Shown: piece by piece, positions 1 to 8,600 of the stretch
Numbering within the stretch: the first letter of the stretch is position 1
Layout of the letters: every line of letters starts with the position of its first letter
NCBI RefSeq assembly: GCF_900188145.1
Contig: NZ_FZOJ01000004.1
Location: 62,001 to 126,000 of the forward strand
DNA: 64,000 bases
DNA from: Anaerovirgula multivorans
GTDB taxonomy: Bacteria; Bacillota; Clostridia; Peptostreptococcales; Natronincolaceae
Reading direction: 5' to 3'
Position numbers and translations under genes: made by a program
The notes under the pieces: generated by a model
What the model was told of the DNA's origin: nothing
What the model saw: the letters and a program-made list of their open reading frames with translations, nothing else
Databases searched by the model: none

Positions 1-340
1 AGCATAGAGCTTGAAGCTGGCACATTCCTGATTTACCGCAGGTTAAACAGTCCATCGGATGCTTGGACAGTAGCAACTGTAATATTTCCTTTCTGGCTTC
101 CACAACAGATGAGCTTTCTGTCCAAATGCTCATTCCTTCTTCTGCTGGAGTTGTACAGGCTGTTGGTAATTTGATGCTGCCTTCAACCTCAACAGTACAA
201 ATCCTACAGGCACCATCTGGCTTTAATCTTGGGTCATTACAGAAAGTTGGAATCTCGACGCCTATTTTACTAGCTGCCTGCAAAATAGTTGTACCTTTTT
301 CTACTTGGACGGGACGTCCATTGATCTTAAGGTTAATCAT
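1..340 (-). CDS. N-terminal part of a formate dehydrogenase-type (NuoG-like) iron-sulfur protein, cut by window edge
   Basis: The minus-strand frame opens with ATG at 340 (site AGAAAGGA ten bases upstream) and stays open to base 2, giving 113 residues. Seen: a plant-type 2Fe-2S ferredoxin domain with cysteines near residues 34, 45, 48 and 62 (FCNDPRLKPDGACRICTVEV), followed by a His-Cys3 4Fe-4S motif HPMDCLTCGKSGMC near residue 95. Family knowledge: this domain order begins clostridial formate dehydrogenase catalytic subunits, [FeFe]-hydrogenases and NuoG. The CLTCGKSG spelling is closest in my memory to formate dehydrogenase alpha, where these clusters pass electrons from a molybdenum or tungsten site. 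The catalytic part lies outside the window, so hydrogenase or NuoG cannot be excluded. It appears to be the first gene of its transcript, with a long AT-rich upstream region. Confidence 0.8.
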   Translation of the reverse strand, partial: MINLKINGRPVQVEKGTTILQAASKIGVEIPTFCNDPRLKPDGACRICTVEVEGSIKLPTACTTPAEEGMSIWTESSSVVEARKEILQLLLSKHPMDCLTCGKSGMCQLQALC

Positions 341-1100
341 CTTTTCAACATCCTTTCTTATTAAATTAAATAAAGAAAAAAGTTTAATATTAAATTCTTT
401 GAGTGTTAATTATCTATATATACTATAACATCTCAAAGAACTTTACGCTTGTTAAAGTAAACATTTTATAATATTAATAATTTTACAAAATAAAATTGAT
501 TTTGTAAAATTCAGTTTTTTGCGATTGAAAAAATTAGCATATTGGAAATGTTTCAAGGATTGTTTATTGATAAGAGTTTTTGCTAAATTTGTAGAATAGA
601 ATTTTTATACCTACCTTGATTCGTATTCTATAACTATAGGTATAAGGCATAAATTTTTTGTAAATAATTATAATAAGAAAACATGAAAACGATTTCCTTA
701 ACGGTATTTATATTAGTAGAACCTTTCAAGGTAATTTTGCAAGGTAATTTGGCAAATTATAAGTATTCATTTTCTATTATTTTACATCTTTGATATAACT
801 TTGTCAAACAATTCGTTATGAAATAATCAATATTGTTTAATTTTCATTTTTTTATAATATCCTTAATTATTCGTGAAGCATTCCTTGTTTTTTCAACATT
901 CTAACCAAAACATTGTCTATGTTTTATATAAACCTGTTAATTTTAAAACATTAATCATTATGTACTAATTTAGTAGTATTTCGTCATTAATTCATTTGTA
1001 AAAAAGTTTCTAATTTATTTTTTGCATATTTACCCATATATCCTACTTATATATAATCACTTCGTTTTAAATTTAACAATGTTTTCCATTATTTACAACT
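341..1100. other. AT-rich intergenic region upstream of the formate dehydrogenase-type gene
   Basis: No convincing gene is visible; the short frames here have no ribosome site and very AT-rich codons. The region must hold the promoter of the minus-strand gene starting at 340. It contains an inverted repeat with 11-bp arms at 481-491 and 499-509 (TTTTACAAAAT and its complement) and a direct tandem 13-bp repeat at 727-752 (CAAGGTAATTT plus two variable bases). I searched for a -24/-12 promoter reading toward 340 and did not find one. Confidence 0.5.
481..509. repeat. Inverted repeat, possible operator upstream of the formate dehydrogenase-type gene
   Basis: TTTTACAAAAT, a 7-base spacer, then ATTTTGTAAAA. 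The arms are perfect over 11 bp, centred about 155 bp upstream of the ATG at 340. There is no T-run suited to a terminator, so an operator for an unknown regulator is the more likely reading. It does not match the Rex or PerR consensus. Confidence 0.4.
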
Positions 1101-1137
1101 AAAAAAGCTCCCGCCATTACTCTGCAGAAGCTTCTTT
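1101..1137 (-). terminator. Intrinsic terminator downstream of the CBS-domain gene
   Basis: Read on the minus strand this forms a stem of about 14 pairs (AAAGAAGCTTCTGC with GGCGGGAGCTTTTTT, several G-T pairs) ending in six T residues. It lies about 135 bases after the stop codon of the CBS protein. It overlaps a fossil-looking reading frame described in the findings. Confidence 0.6.
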
Positions 1138-1270
1138 AGCAGATATATTTATCTAGATCTTTCTTTTAGGGTATACACCTCTACCTCTAATCACTAGCAT
1201 GGGTAGGACTTTTGAATCAGGTGAAGCAAATTCTCCATCTGCCCCGATGTTTCAACTTTCTAAAAGGAGT

Positions 1271-1720
1271 TCACTTACTTGCATATGCTTTAATAATATC
1301 TCTTCTACTAATAACTCCAACTAGTTCATCTTCCTTCACTACAGGAATTCTGTTAACCTTTTTTTCCGTCATCAAGGTTGCTACTGTCTCAATAGTTTCT
1401 TCTTCATTAACAACAATTACTTCTGCAGTCATCACCTCTTCAACTTTATAACCAGCCATTTTTCTAATCTGGGTTTCAAGGTTTTTGGGGTTTTCTAAAA
1501 AGATATAACTGTCTAGCAGAGTAAAATAGGCAGGCAGATGAAGATTTTTACTTCTATAGATCAAATCCCCTTCTGTAATGATTCCCACTACTCTATTTTC
1601 TTCGTCAACAACTGGTAAACCACTTACATTGTGATCTAATAAAAGTTTAATTACATCCTCCACCGTATCTTCTTTTCTCACTGTAATTACTTCTCTTGTC
1701 ATAATGTCCTTCGCCAACAT
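1271..1720 (-). CDS. CBS-domain pair protein
   Basis: 149 residues that consist almost entirely of two CBS motifs, roughly residues 7-58 and 96-147. Both show the usual pattern of an MT(R/A)EVI(T/V)V start, a central alpha segment, and a final P-V-V-D/K-E...VG(I/V)I(T/S) strand. Family knowledge: stand-alone CBS pairs (a Bateman module) bind adenine nucleotides and act as energy or ionic sensors for a partner. No enzymatic or DNA-binding domain is present, so the partner is unknown. ATG at 1720 is preceded by AAGGCGGTGA at good spacing. The gene is monocistronic, with a terminator near 1101-1137. Confident on the domain, not on the role. Confidence 0.9.
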   Translation of the reverse strand: MLAKDIMTREVITVRKEDTVEDVIKLLLDHNVSGLPVVDEENRVVGIITEGDLIYRSKNLHLPAYFTLLDSYIFLENPKNLETQIRKMAGYKVEEVMTAEVIVVNEEETIETVATLMTEKKVNRIPVVKEDELVGVISRRDIIKAYASK

Positions 1721-1943
1721 AAAATCACCGCCTTCAATTTAAATTCTATATCTATTAAAATACCCATAATGTCGAATTTCTATCATATTAATAACTTTAC
1801 CCAATCATCTCGTTTCTAATTAGATTATGCTGAGTATCATTAACAAATCTTGTTATTTTGTTATTTATATTCATGGTTGACAAAAATAATATAATTAGCA
1901 TCCCCATCATGATCTTTTCGTGTTTTTTCATTTAATCCGTCCT

Positions 1944-3071
1944 TTACAATTCCGCCTCCAATTTTGTTACATATTCTTCTAATTCCTTGAGAATATCTTT
2001 GAAATTTTCCCTGCCTAAGCCTACTCTTATATGATTCTCTGAATAATCAAAGACATTAGCTGGCAAAATCATAATATTTTTTTCCTTCACAACTTTATCA
2101 CAAAATTCAGCTGCTTTTATTTTGTCATTTAGCTTAGGAAATGCAATAGATCCTGCTTGTGGTTCAACCCATGTAAATAGCTTACTATGTTTTTGAAAAA
2201 ATTCCTTGACTGCTTCTATGTTGGACTGAATTCTTTCTCTATTCTTTTGCAAAATCCTCGCTTTCTGCCTTAACGCCATGATCCCTAATACTTCACTGGG
2301 AGCACTGCCACATATAGTAGTGTAATCCTTTAATGTGGCTAATTTCTTCATAACGTCTTGGTCTTGTGTAATAAGCCATCCCAGTCTTAGACCAGGGAGA
2401 CTAAAGGTTTTAGAAAGACCAAAGAGAGAAATTCCTTTTTTATAAATGTCTCCAACAGAAGGCAGTCGACTTTCCTCCTGATGCTCTAATAGCCAATACA
2501 TTTCATCAGAAAATACATATAAATCATGCTCCTCAGCAATTTTGATTATTTCATCAAACACCTCTCTGTTAGGCAAATATCCCGTTGGATTGTGGGGAAA
2601 ATTTATAATAATCATCTTTGTATTCTTCTGAATATTACTTTTCAAGAAATTCGTATCTAAATGCCATTGATTGTCCTTCAATTCTACTTTCCAATTGGTC
2701 ACAGAACAGCCTAAAGATTTAGAAATCTCTGATAAGGACTGATAAATAGGATCAACAACGATTACATGATCTCCCTCTTCTAAAATGGCATGCATCGCTA
2801 TAAATATTCCTTCCTCAGGAACAATTGTTATCACATCGTCAACCACGATATGATCATAAAGCTTAGTTATTTCCTCTCTTAAGGCAGGATGTCCCTTTGA
2901 TTCTGTATATCCTAGTTTCAAATTATTCCATAGGCTTAAGCTTTCTTCGTCAGCTTTTTTAACCAATTCCTCCATTGTTAAACTTTCACAATCAGAAGGG
3001 CTAAGTAAATATTTAGCAGTAAATTCATGAATAGCAAAATATCTTTCTAGCTTAAATGGACTCATTTTCAT
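1944..3071 (-). CDS. PLP-dependent aminotransferase, class I/II
   Basis: 375 residues from the chosen start. A fold-type I aminotransferase: NPTG near residue 161, the SDEMYW segment whose Asp binds the pyridine nitrogen, Schiff-base lysine in GLSKTFSLPGLRLGW near 221, and a C-terminal arginine in HIRVGLGR. The frame could begin with TTG at 3077, but GGGGG lies eight bases before ATG at 3071, so I use that. Family knowledge places such sequences with broad-specificity aminotransferases and C-S lyases; the substrate cannot be read from the sequence. It stands alone, divergent from the fluoride-riboswitch unit, with about 220 bases between it and the CBS gene. Confidence 0.88.
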   Translation of the reverse strand: MKMSPFKLERYFAIHEFTAKYLLSPSDCESLTMEELVKKADEESLSLWNNLKLGYTESKGHPALREEITKLYDHIVVDDVITIVPEEGIFIAMHAILEEGDHVIVVDPIYQSLSEISKSLGCSVTNWKVELKDNQWHLDTNFLKSNIQKNTKMIIINFPHNPTGYLPNREVFDEIIKIAEEHDLYVFSDEMYWLLEHQEESRLPSVGDIYKKGISLFGLSKTFSLPGLRLGWLITQDQDVMKKLATLKDYTTICGSAPSEVLGIMALRQKARILQKNRERIQSNIEAVKEFFQKHSKLFTWVEPQAGSIAFPKLNDKIKAAEFCDKVVKEKNIMILPANVFDYSENHIRVGLGRENFKDILKELEEYVTKLEAEL

Positions 3072-3194
3072 TATCAATTCCCCCTATATAAATATCTATC
3101 TCTATATTTTAAGTATAATATAATAATACAAATAAAAAAAGAATTAAGATGAAAGCTATTGTTAGTTCCAATAATAATATTGTATTCTTTAGAA

Positions 3195-3223
3195 TTTTAT
3201 GATATATTGATATATAGTATACT
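3195..3223 (+). promoter_or_regulatory. Probable promoter of the fluoride-riboswitch antiporter unit
   Basis: TTTTAT and TATACT separated by 17 bases. The -35 box is poor and the -10 box is good. Transcription would begin near 3230, exactly where the riboswitch aptamer starts, which is the main support. Confidence 0.5.
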
Positions 3224-3230
3224 TAATGAA

Positions 3231-3320
3231 AGGTGATGGAGTTCACCACTAACCATTGCTTACGGCAATTAATGACTCCTACTTAAATTTTTAATTTAGG
3301 TAGGAGTTTTTGTTTTTGTT
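3231..3320 (+). promoter_or_regulatory. Fluoride riboswitch (crcB motif) with terminator expression platform
   Basis: The aptamer shows the diagnostic GGTGATGGAGTTCACC stem (3232-3247), an AACC...stem ATTGC/GGCAAT, and the conserved ATGACTCCTAC end (3273-3283). ACTCCTAC is also the left side of a terminator: arms 3275-3288 and 3294-3307 (14 pairs, one G-T), followed by a T-rich run to 3320. Fluoride binding would hold ACTCCTAC in the aptamer and prevent termination. This is established for the class; the alternative pairing is seen directly here. It controls the antiporter starting at 3366. Confidence 0.92.
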
Positions 3321-3365
3321 TTCATGGGAAAAATATTATCTATAACACGAATGGAGGAACATTGT

Positions 3366-4553
3366 ATGGCTTTAAGTCTTGCTGGAATTATTCTTTTGGG
3401 ATTGCTCTTCAATCAAGCATTTGAAAAAATTAGACTACCTGGATTATTGGGTATGCTTCTTTTAGGAATTGCAATGGGTCCCTATGGTTTTAATCTAATA
3501 AGCAAAGAAATCTTAACGATTTCATCAGATCTTAGAAAAATTGCTTTAATTATTATTTTATTAAGGGCTGGTTTAGGACTTAATAAAGATACCTTAAATA
3601 AGGTTGGCATTCCTGCTATTAAAATGAGTTGTGTTCCTGGAATATTCGAGGGATTAACCATTATGTTTGTTGCAACCCACCTATTAAATATTTCAATAAT
3701 TGAAGCTGGTATTCTTGGTTTCATTATAGCAGCAGTTTCTCCAGCTGTTATTGTTCCAAGCATGTTGGACTTAATGGAGAGAAAGGTTGGAGAAGATAAG
3801 GGAATTCCTACACTAATTTTAGCAGGTGCCTCTGTAGACGACGTTTTTGCTATTACCCTATTCACTGCATTTTTGGGTTTGTATGGTGGTAGTGATGTGA
3901 ATCTGCTTAGACAGGTTGTAAATATTCCCATCTCTATTGTTCTAGGAATAGGCTTAGGGGTCATGGTTGGATTTCTCATGGTATTTCTTTTCAAAAACTA
4001 TCATATGCGAGATACTAAAAAGGTGCTCATTATCTTAGGTTCTGCTATTGCCCTTAACAGTATTGAAGAGTTCTTAGAAGGATTTATCCCTATTGCCAGT
4101 TTATTAGGTGTTATGACTATTGGTTTTATCCTCCTAGAAAATTATCCATCAGTTGCTAAACGTGTAAGTAATAAATTCAATAAGATATGGGTATTTGCTC
4201 AACTACTATTATTCGTCTTGGTAGGGGCAGAAGTAAATATTAACGTAGCCATTGATTCAGGTTTCATAGGCTTAATCATTATTACAATTGGATTAATTGC
4301 CAGAAGTATTGGAGTATTGGTTTCAGTAGCAGGAACAGATCTAAACAAAAAAGAAAAGTTGTTCTGTGTGATATCCTATGTACCTAAAGCCACTGTTCAA
4401 GCTGCTATTGGAGCCGTTCCCCTAGCAATGGGAGTAGCCTCTGGTGAAATCATTTTAGCAATAGCAGTATTATCTATCCTGGTTACAGCTCCTTTAGGGG
4501 TCATCGGTATTCGAGCCACCAGTGATAAGTGGTTAACAGTGTCAGAAAAATAG
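3366..4553 (+). CDS. Cation:proton antiporter (CPA1/NhaP type), fluoride-riboswitch controlled
   Basis: 395 residues, hydrophobic throughout, about 11-13 membrane segments, with the acidic pair in GASVDDVFA near residue 155 that is the ion-binding signature of CPA-type exchangers. The upstream ATGs at 3324 and 3351 are unlikely starts: GGAGG at 3353-3357 sits eight bases before ATG at 3366. Role by family: exchange of Na+ or another cation for protons across the membrane. Its place directly behind a fluoride riboswitch predicts induction by fluoride, probably to help pH or ion balance when HF enters the cell. No CrcB/Fluc channel or CLC-F gene is visible in the window. It has its own transcript and ends in a hairpin at 4564-4602. 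Confidence 0.87.
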   Translation: MALSLAGIILLGLLFNQAFEKIRLPGLLGMLLLGIAMGPYGFNLISKEILTISSDLRKIALIIILLRAGLGLNKDTLNKVGIPAIKMSCVPGIFEGLTIMFVATHLLNISIIEAGILGFIIAAVSPAVIVPSMLDLMERKVGEDKGIPTLILAGASVDDVFAITLFTAFLGLYGGSDVNLLRQVVNIPISIVLGIGLGVMVGFLMVFLFKNYHMRDTKKVLIILGSAIALNSIEEFLEGFIPIASLLGVMTIGFILLENYPSVAKRVSNKFNKIWVFAQLLLFVLVGAEVNINVAIDSGFIGLIIITIGLIARSIGVLVSVAGTDLNKKEKLFCVISYVPKATVQAAIGAVPLAMGVASGEIILAIAVLSILVTAPLGVIGIRATSDKWLTVSEK

Positions 4554-4563
4554 CTATCTAAAA

Positions 4564-4602
4564 ATAGAACTATTAAGTGTTTAAAAAACCTAATAGTTCT
4601 AT
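4564..4602 (+). terminator. Hairpin between the convergent antiporter and xpt genes
   Basis: Perfect 12-bp arms ATAGAACTATTA and TAATAGTTCTAT with a 15-base loop. The following sequence is only moderately T-rich, so termination strength is uncertain. Confidence 0.5.
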
Positions 4603-4672
4603 CTTGAAATTGTTTTTAGTAATATGTTCATGTAGCATGTCAAAGGGACGGGGTTGTTGACACCAGATTAAT

Positions 4673-5254
4673 TTAATCTCTGTAATCTCTGAAGACAATT
4701 TTGTTATCCTCCATTGTCTCTATTATAGCTAAAGATTGAATATTGATATGATCGGCTCTAAGTATTTTCCCACCCTCTTGAAAGCCTTTTTCAATGACAA
4801 CTCCTGCCCCCACTAAATTTGCTTCAGCAGCATCGACAATTTCTTTTAAACCTAAGATTGCTTGTCCATTGGCTAAAAAATCATCAATGATTAGGATATT
4901 TTCCCCCTTTGCAATATACTTTTTAGAAACTCTTATTTTATATTGTTTTTCCTTCGTATAGGAGTAAACATTCCCTTCAAAGGTTTCTTCATCTAAATTC
5001 TTTGATTCTGTCTTTTTTGCAAATACAACGGGCACATGAAAATATTGTGCCGTTATAGCAGCAATAGCAATCCCAGAAACTTCTGCCGTTAGTATTTTCG
5101 TTATGTTTTCCTCTGCAAATCTTCTTTTAAATTCCTTACCAACTTCATTTAGTAAATCAATATCCAGTTGATGATTCAAAAAATTATCTACTTTTAATAT
5201 ATTGCCTTCCTTTACTGTTCCCTTTTCTATAATCTTTCTTTTTAACAGCTCCAT
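4673..5254 (-). CDS. xpt: Xanthine phosphoribosyltransferase
   Basis: 193 residues. Salvages xanthine to XMP using PRPP in the cytoplasm. The PRPP-binding loop is seen as [15 protein letters not shown] near residues 118-132, and MELLKRKI is the usual N-terminus. The frame extends to a TTG at 5269, but GAGGAGGAATAAA lies directly before ATG 5254. A guanine-class riboswitch with a terminator (5311-5545) lies upstream, the usual clostridial and bacilli arrangement. No partner permease gene follows; the next gene downstream is convergent. Confidence 0.95.
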   Translation of the reverse strand: MELLKRKIIEKGTVKEGNILKVDNFLNHQLDIDLLNEVGKEFKRRFAEENITKILTAEVSGIAIAAITAQYFHVPVVFAKKTESKNLDEETFEGNVYSYTKEKQYKIRVSKKYIAKGENILIIDDFLANGQAILGLKEIVDAAEANLVGAGVVIEKGFQEGGKILRADHINIQSLAIIETMEDNKIVFRDYRD

Positions 5255-5310
5255 TTTATTCCTCCTCAACAGGTATGCATCAATGCCGATAGATCGTCTT
5301 TCCTTTATTC

Positions 5311-5346
5311 AAAAAATAGAAAACCCGTAAACGTATCTACGGGTTT
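5311..5346 (-). terminator. Terminator hairpin of the xpt purine riboswitch
   Basis: Minus-strand AACCCGTA, loop, TACGGGTT, then TTCTATTTTTT. Arms are at 5338-5345 and 5322-5329. It is the expression platform of the aptamer at 5478-5545. Confidence 0.88.
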
Positions 5347-5477
5347 GTAAAAGATTTATCTAAGATACCCTTTGGTCCAATAAATTCTTTGAGCCATCTA
5401 TAGTCAATAATAAATAATAGACAAAGTAATTATTGCTTTGTCTATAAAAAGTGACATGAATCAGTATCAAAACAAAT

Positions 5478-5545
5478 CTCCCGTAGTCAGACCATTTGTG
5501 GTAGTCTGGTAGAAACTTATGGACCATATCTCCAAAATTATACGA
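5478..5545 (-). promoter_or_regulatory. Purine riboswitch aptamer, guanine-binding class
   Basis: Minus strand reads CGTATAATTTTGGAGATATG then GTTTCTACC, two kissing hairpins, and TCTGACTACGGG. The base pairing with ligand is the C of GACTACG, which marks the guanine/hypoxanthine/xanthine class (adenine switches have T there). With the downstream terminator it should turn xpt off when guanine is plentiful. Confidence 0.93.
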
Positions 5546-5610
5546 AAATTTATTAATTTTTTAAGAAAGTATAGTTTATTTTAGCCTATTCATCACGAAA
5601 AATCAAGTCA

Positions 5611-8600
5611 CTATTTGAAAAAATATTCATCTTTTCCCTTGTAAGTTTGTTCCAATCTTACTGCTGTATCAATATCAAGGAGGTATATATAGCTTTCTTT
5701 CACATTTTTTCCTGTTATTTTTTCTAATGCCTCTTTATAAAGTTGTAATTGTACTTCATATTTTTGTATGATAATGGAAGTATTCCCATTAGGAACATAA
5801 TCACTTTTATAATCAATCAATATTAACTTCTCTTTTTCTTCAAAATAACAGTCAATGATTCCTTGTACCAACAGCGACTCATCACAATCTTCTAGATCTA
5901 TAATGACATCAACAGCTTTTTTCTTGATATTGAAGGCAATTTCTCTAAAAATTTTGTTAGCCATTAACATACGTCTGCCTAATTCACTTTTTAGTAAACC
6001 TTCGATTTTACAAATATCTACCGTTTTTGCCTCCTCCTCTGTTAGGAGCTCCTTTATTACCATCATTTGAATTTGTTCTTCTATATTGTTATGACCTTCT
6101 GCCATTTTAAAGTCTAAATGTTGTAATACAAAGTGAAGGATTGTACCTCTTTCAGCTGCTGTAAAAGCTTTAGTGCCCTCCATAAATTTAGGTCTTTTCA
6201 CTAGATTCGGTATGCTATAGCTAATACTATCCATGTTTACAGCTGTAGATCTTTTTATTTGAGATACGGACAATTTAGATGGTATGATTGTAGCTCTCTC
6301 GTAGGGATATCTCCAATTTAGTATAGCATCTATTTTTTCTTTAAATGGAGTAAATTCCTCCCTTTGAAATTTCTCCAATTTTTCCCTGATTTCTTTTTTA
6401 TGATCTGTTTTTTCCTGTTCTTCTAAAATAATGTGTTGCCGATTTAAAATTGAAACTGCCCAGTGGGAGCTGTCTTCTACTATCTTATCCTGTTGCAATT
6501 CTATTTCTGCTGCTTGTCTTAAAGGCTCTCCGTCCCGATGTTTTGTTAGTACCATCCCTATCCAGTCTAGATAATTTTTAGCTGAAGACAGCATATAGGG
6601 ATTCATTCCTTTGTTCCATTTCTCTACCTGCTTTGGAAGGTTTTTTATGGAACCTACTAAAATTAATTTATCCATAGGTCTAGTCATTGCAACGTAGAGA
6701 ATCCTCATTTCTTCTGATAAGCTTTCCATCTTGATTTTGTCCCTCATGGCAAGCTTAGCTATGGTGTCTCTATAGGTTCTTAACTCCAAATCTACAAACT
6801 TAGGTCCTAATCCTAAATCCTTATGCATTAGAACATCTGCATTTGTGTCTCTTAGATTAAAGTTTTTTCCTAAGCCAGCAGTGATCACAACTGGAAACTC
6901 TAGTCCTTTACTTTTATGGATACTCATAATTCTTACTACATTATCATTTTCTCCTAATATTTTTGCTGCCCCCATATCTCCTTTGCTGCGTTCTAGCTTT
7001 TCAATAAACTTGATAAAATTAAACAACCCTTTAATCGATGTCTTTTCAAACTGACTGGCACGATCTAATAATATCCTTAGATTCGCCTGTTTTTGTTGGC
7101 CTCCTGGCATAGCACCTACATAATAAAAATATCCTGTATCTATAAAGAGCTTCCAAATAAATTCGTCAATCTTCATGAATCTAGCTTCATCTGCCCAGTG
7201 ACTTAATTGAATAATAAGAGTTTTTAACTTCTCTGTTAAATCATTATCTTGAATATCAATATAGGCTTCTATGGCTTCATAAAAGCTTCCTTCCTTATGA
7301 CAAATCCTTATCTCCATGAGCTGATCTACTGAAAATTTTCCTATAGGAGAACGCATGACACTTAGTAACGGCAAATCCTGTCTTTTGTTATCAATAATCT
7401 TTAAGAGATTCATAAACATATTGATTTCAATTGCTTCAAAATAACCAGTACTGGCATCGGCATAGGCAGGTATATTTTCTCGAATAAAAGTTTCCAAAAA
7501 AGCTTCTGCCCAATTCTGAGTTGTTCTCATTAGCACAACAATGTCTTTATATTGAATGGATCTGTATTCCTTTTTCTCAGGATCATAGATTTCTTCCTTC
7601 AAAAGCTCTTTTATCCTACTGGCAACAATTCGTGCCTCCACCTCTATATCCTCTAGTTCCTCTATCTCCGCTTCTATTTCTTCCTCAATTTCAAAATCCT
7701 TTTCTATAATCTTTACTTCTATAGAAGGATCCTTAATAGCTTCAAAGCTTCTTCCCTCATAAAGATATGCCTCTTCATTGTAGTTAATTTCTCCAAGGGC
7801 TTTAGACATAATATGCTTAAACAAGTAATTGACTCCTCCAAGAACTTCCTTTCTGCTCCTGAAATTCTTTGATAAATCAATTCTTCTATTGAGGGCTCCC
7901 GACTCCAACTGAAAGCTTTCATACTTCTCTATAAAGAGGGTAGGGTCTGCTAATCGAAAACGATATATACTTTGCTTTACGTCCCCTACCATGAAAAGAT
8001 TATCATTCCTTTTTATAGAATGAATAAGAGTTTCCTGTACTATATTACTATCTTGATATTCGTCTATAAAAATATATTGAAATCGATCTTGATATTCTTT
8101 AGCCGCCTTATCATTTTCTAATATGGCTAGAGCATAGTGCTCTAAATCATTAAAATCCACAATACCTCTTTCATTTTTCTTATGACTATATAGTTTCCCA
8201 AAGGATTCCACCATCTGCCACAGATACAGCATGAGGGGATACAGGGTTTTTAGATCCTCTATATACTCCTGTGGACTAAGGGCAAAGATGTCCTTTTTTA
8301 TGGCTTTAAGAATATCCTTTCCCTTTTCCCGTAAGGATTTCACCTCTTCCTTTAAGGCTTCACTAACCTCCTGCTTTCCTCTGCCTAAGGTTTTATGTTT
8401 AAAGCCTCCGATTTTTTTATAAAAAGGAACCATTCCCGCTTCTAATGTTTGTTGTAAATCTTCTATTTGCTTTATATCATCTTCAATAGCCTCTGTATAC
8501 TTGAAGGGACCATCAGGTCGATTGCATATTTCCTTTGCTTCTTTTAGTAAATCTATGGCTCCCTTTAAATTAATCTCAATACCTTCTTTAATAGTATGCA

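Noticed and set aside
63..428. Plus-strand frame of 121 codons
   Set aside because: It lies antisense to the formate dehydrogenase-type gene, which has clear iron-sulfur motifs; the plus frame has no ribosome site or recognisable domain.
725..760. Possible -24/-12 promoter toward the formate dehydrogenase-type gene
   Set aside because: The minus strand has TTGCA and a GCCAAA block, but GG is missing and the spacing is one base off, so it fails the sigma-54 consensus.
1212..1451. 79-codon plus-strand frame over the CBS gene
   Set aside because: Serine and threonine-rich shadow of the CBS protein on the opposite strand.
3482..3994. 170-codon frame antisense to the antiporter
   Set aside because: A shadow frame of a well-supported membrane protein gene; no independent signals.
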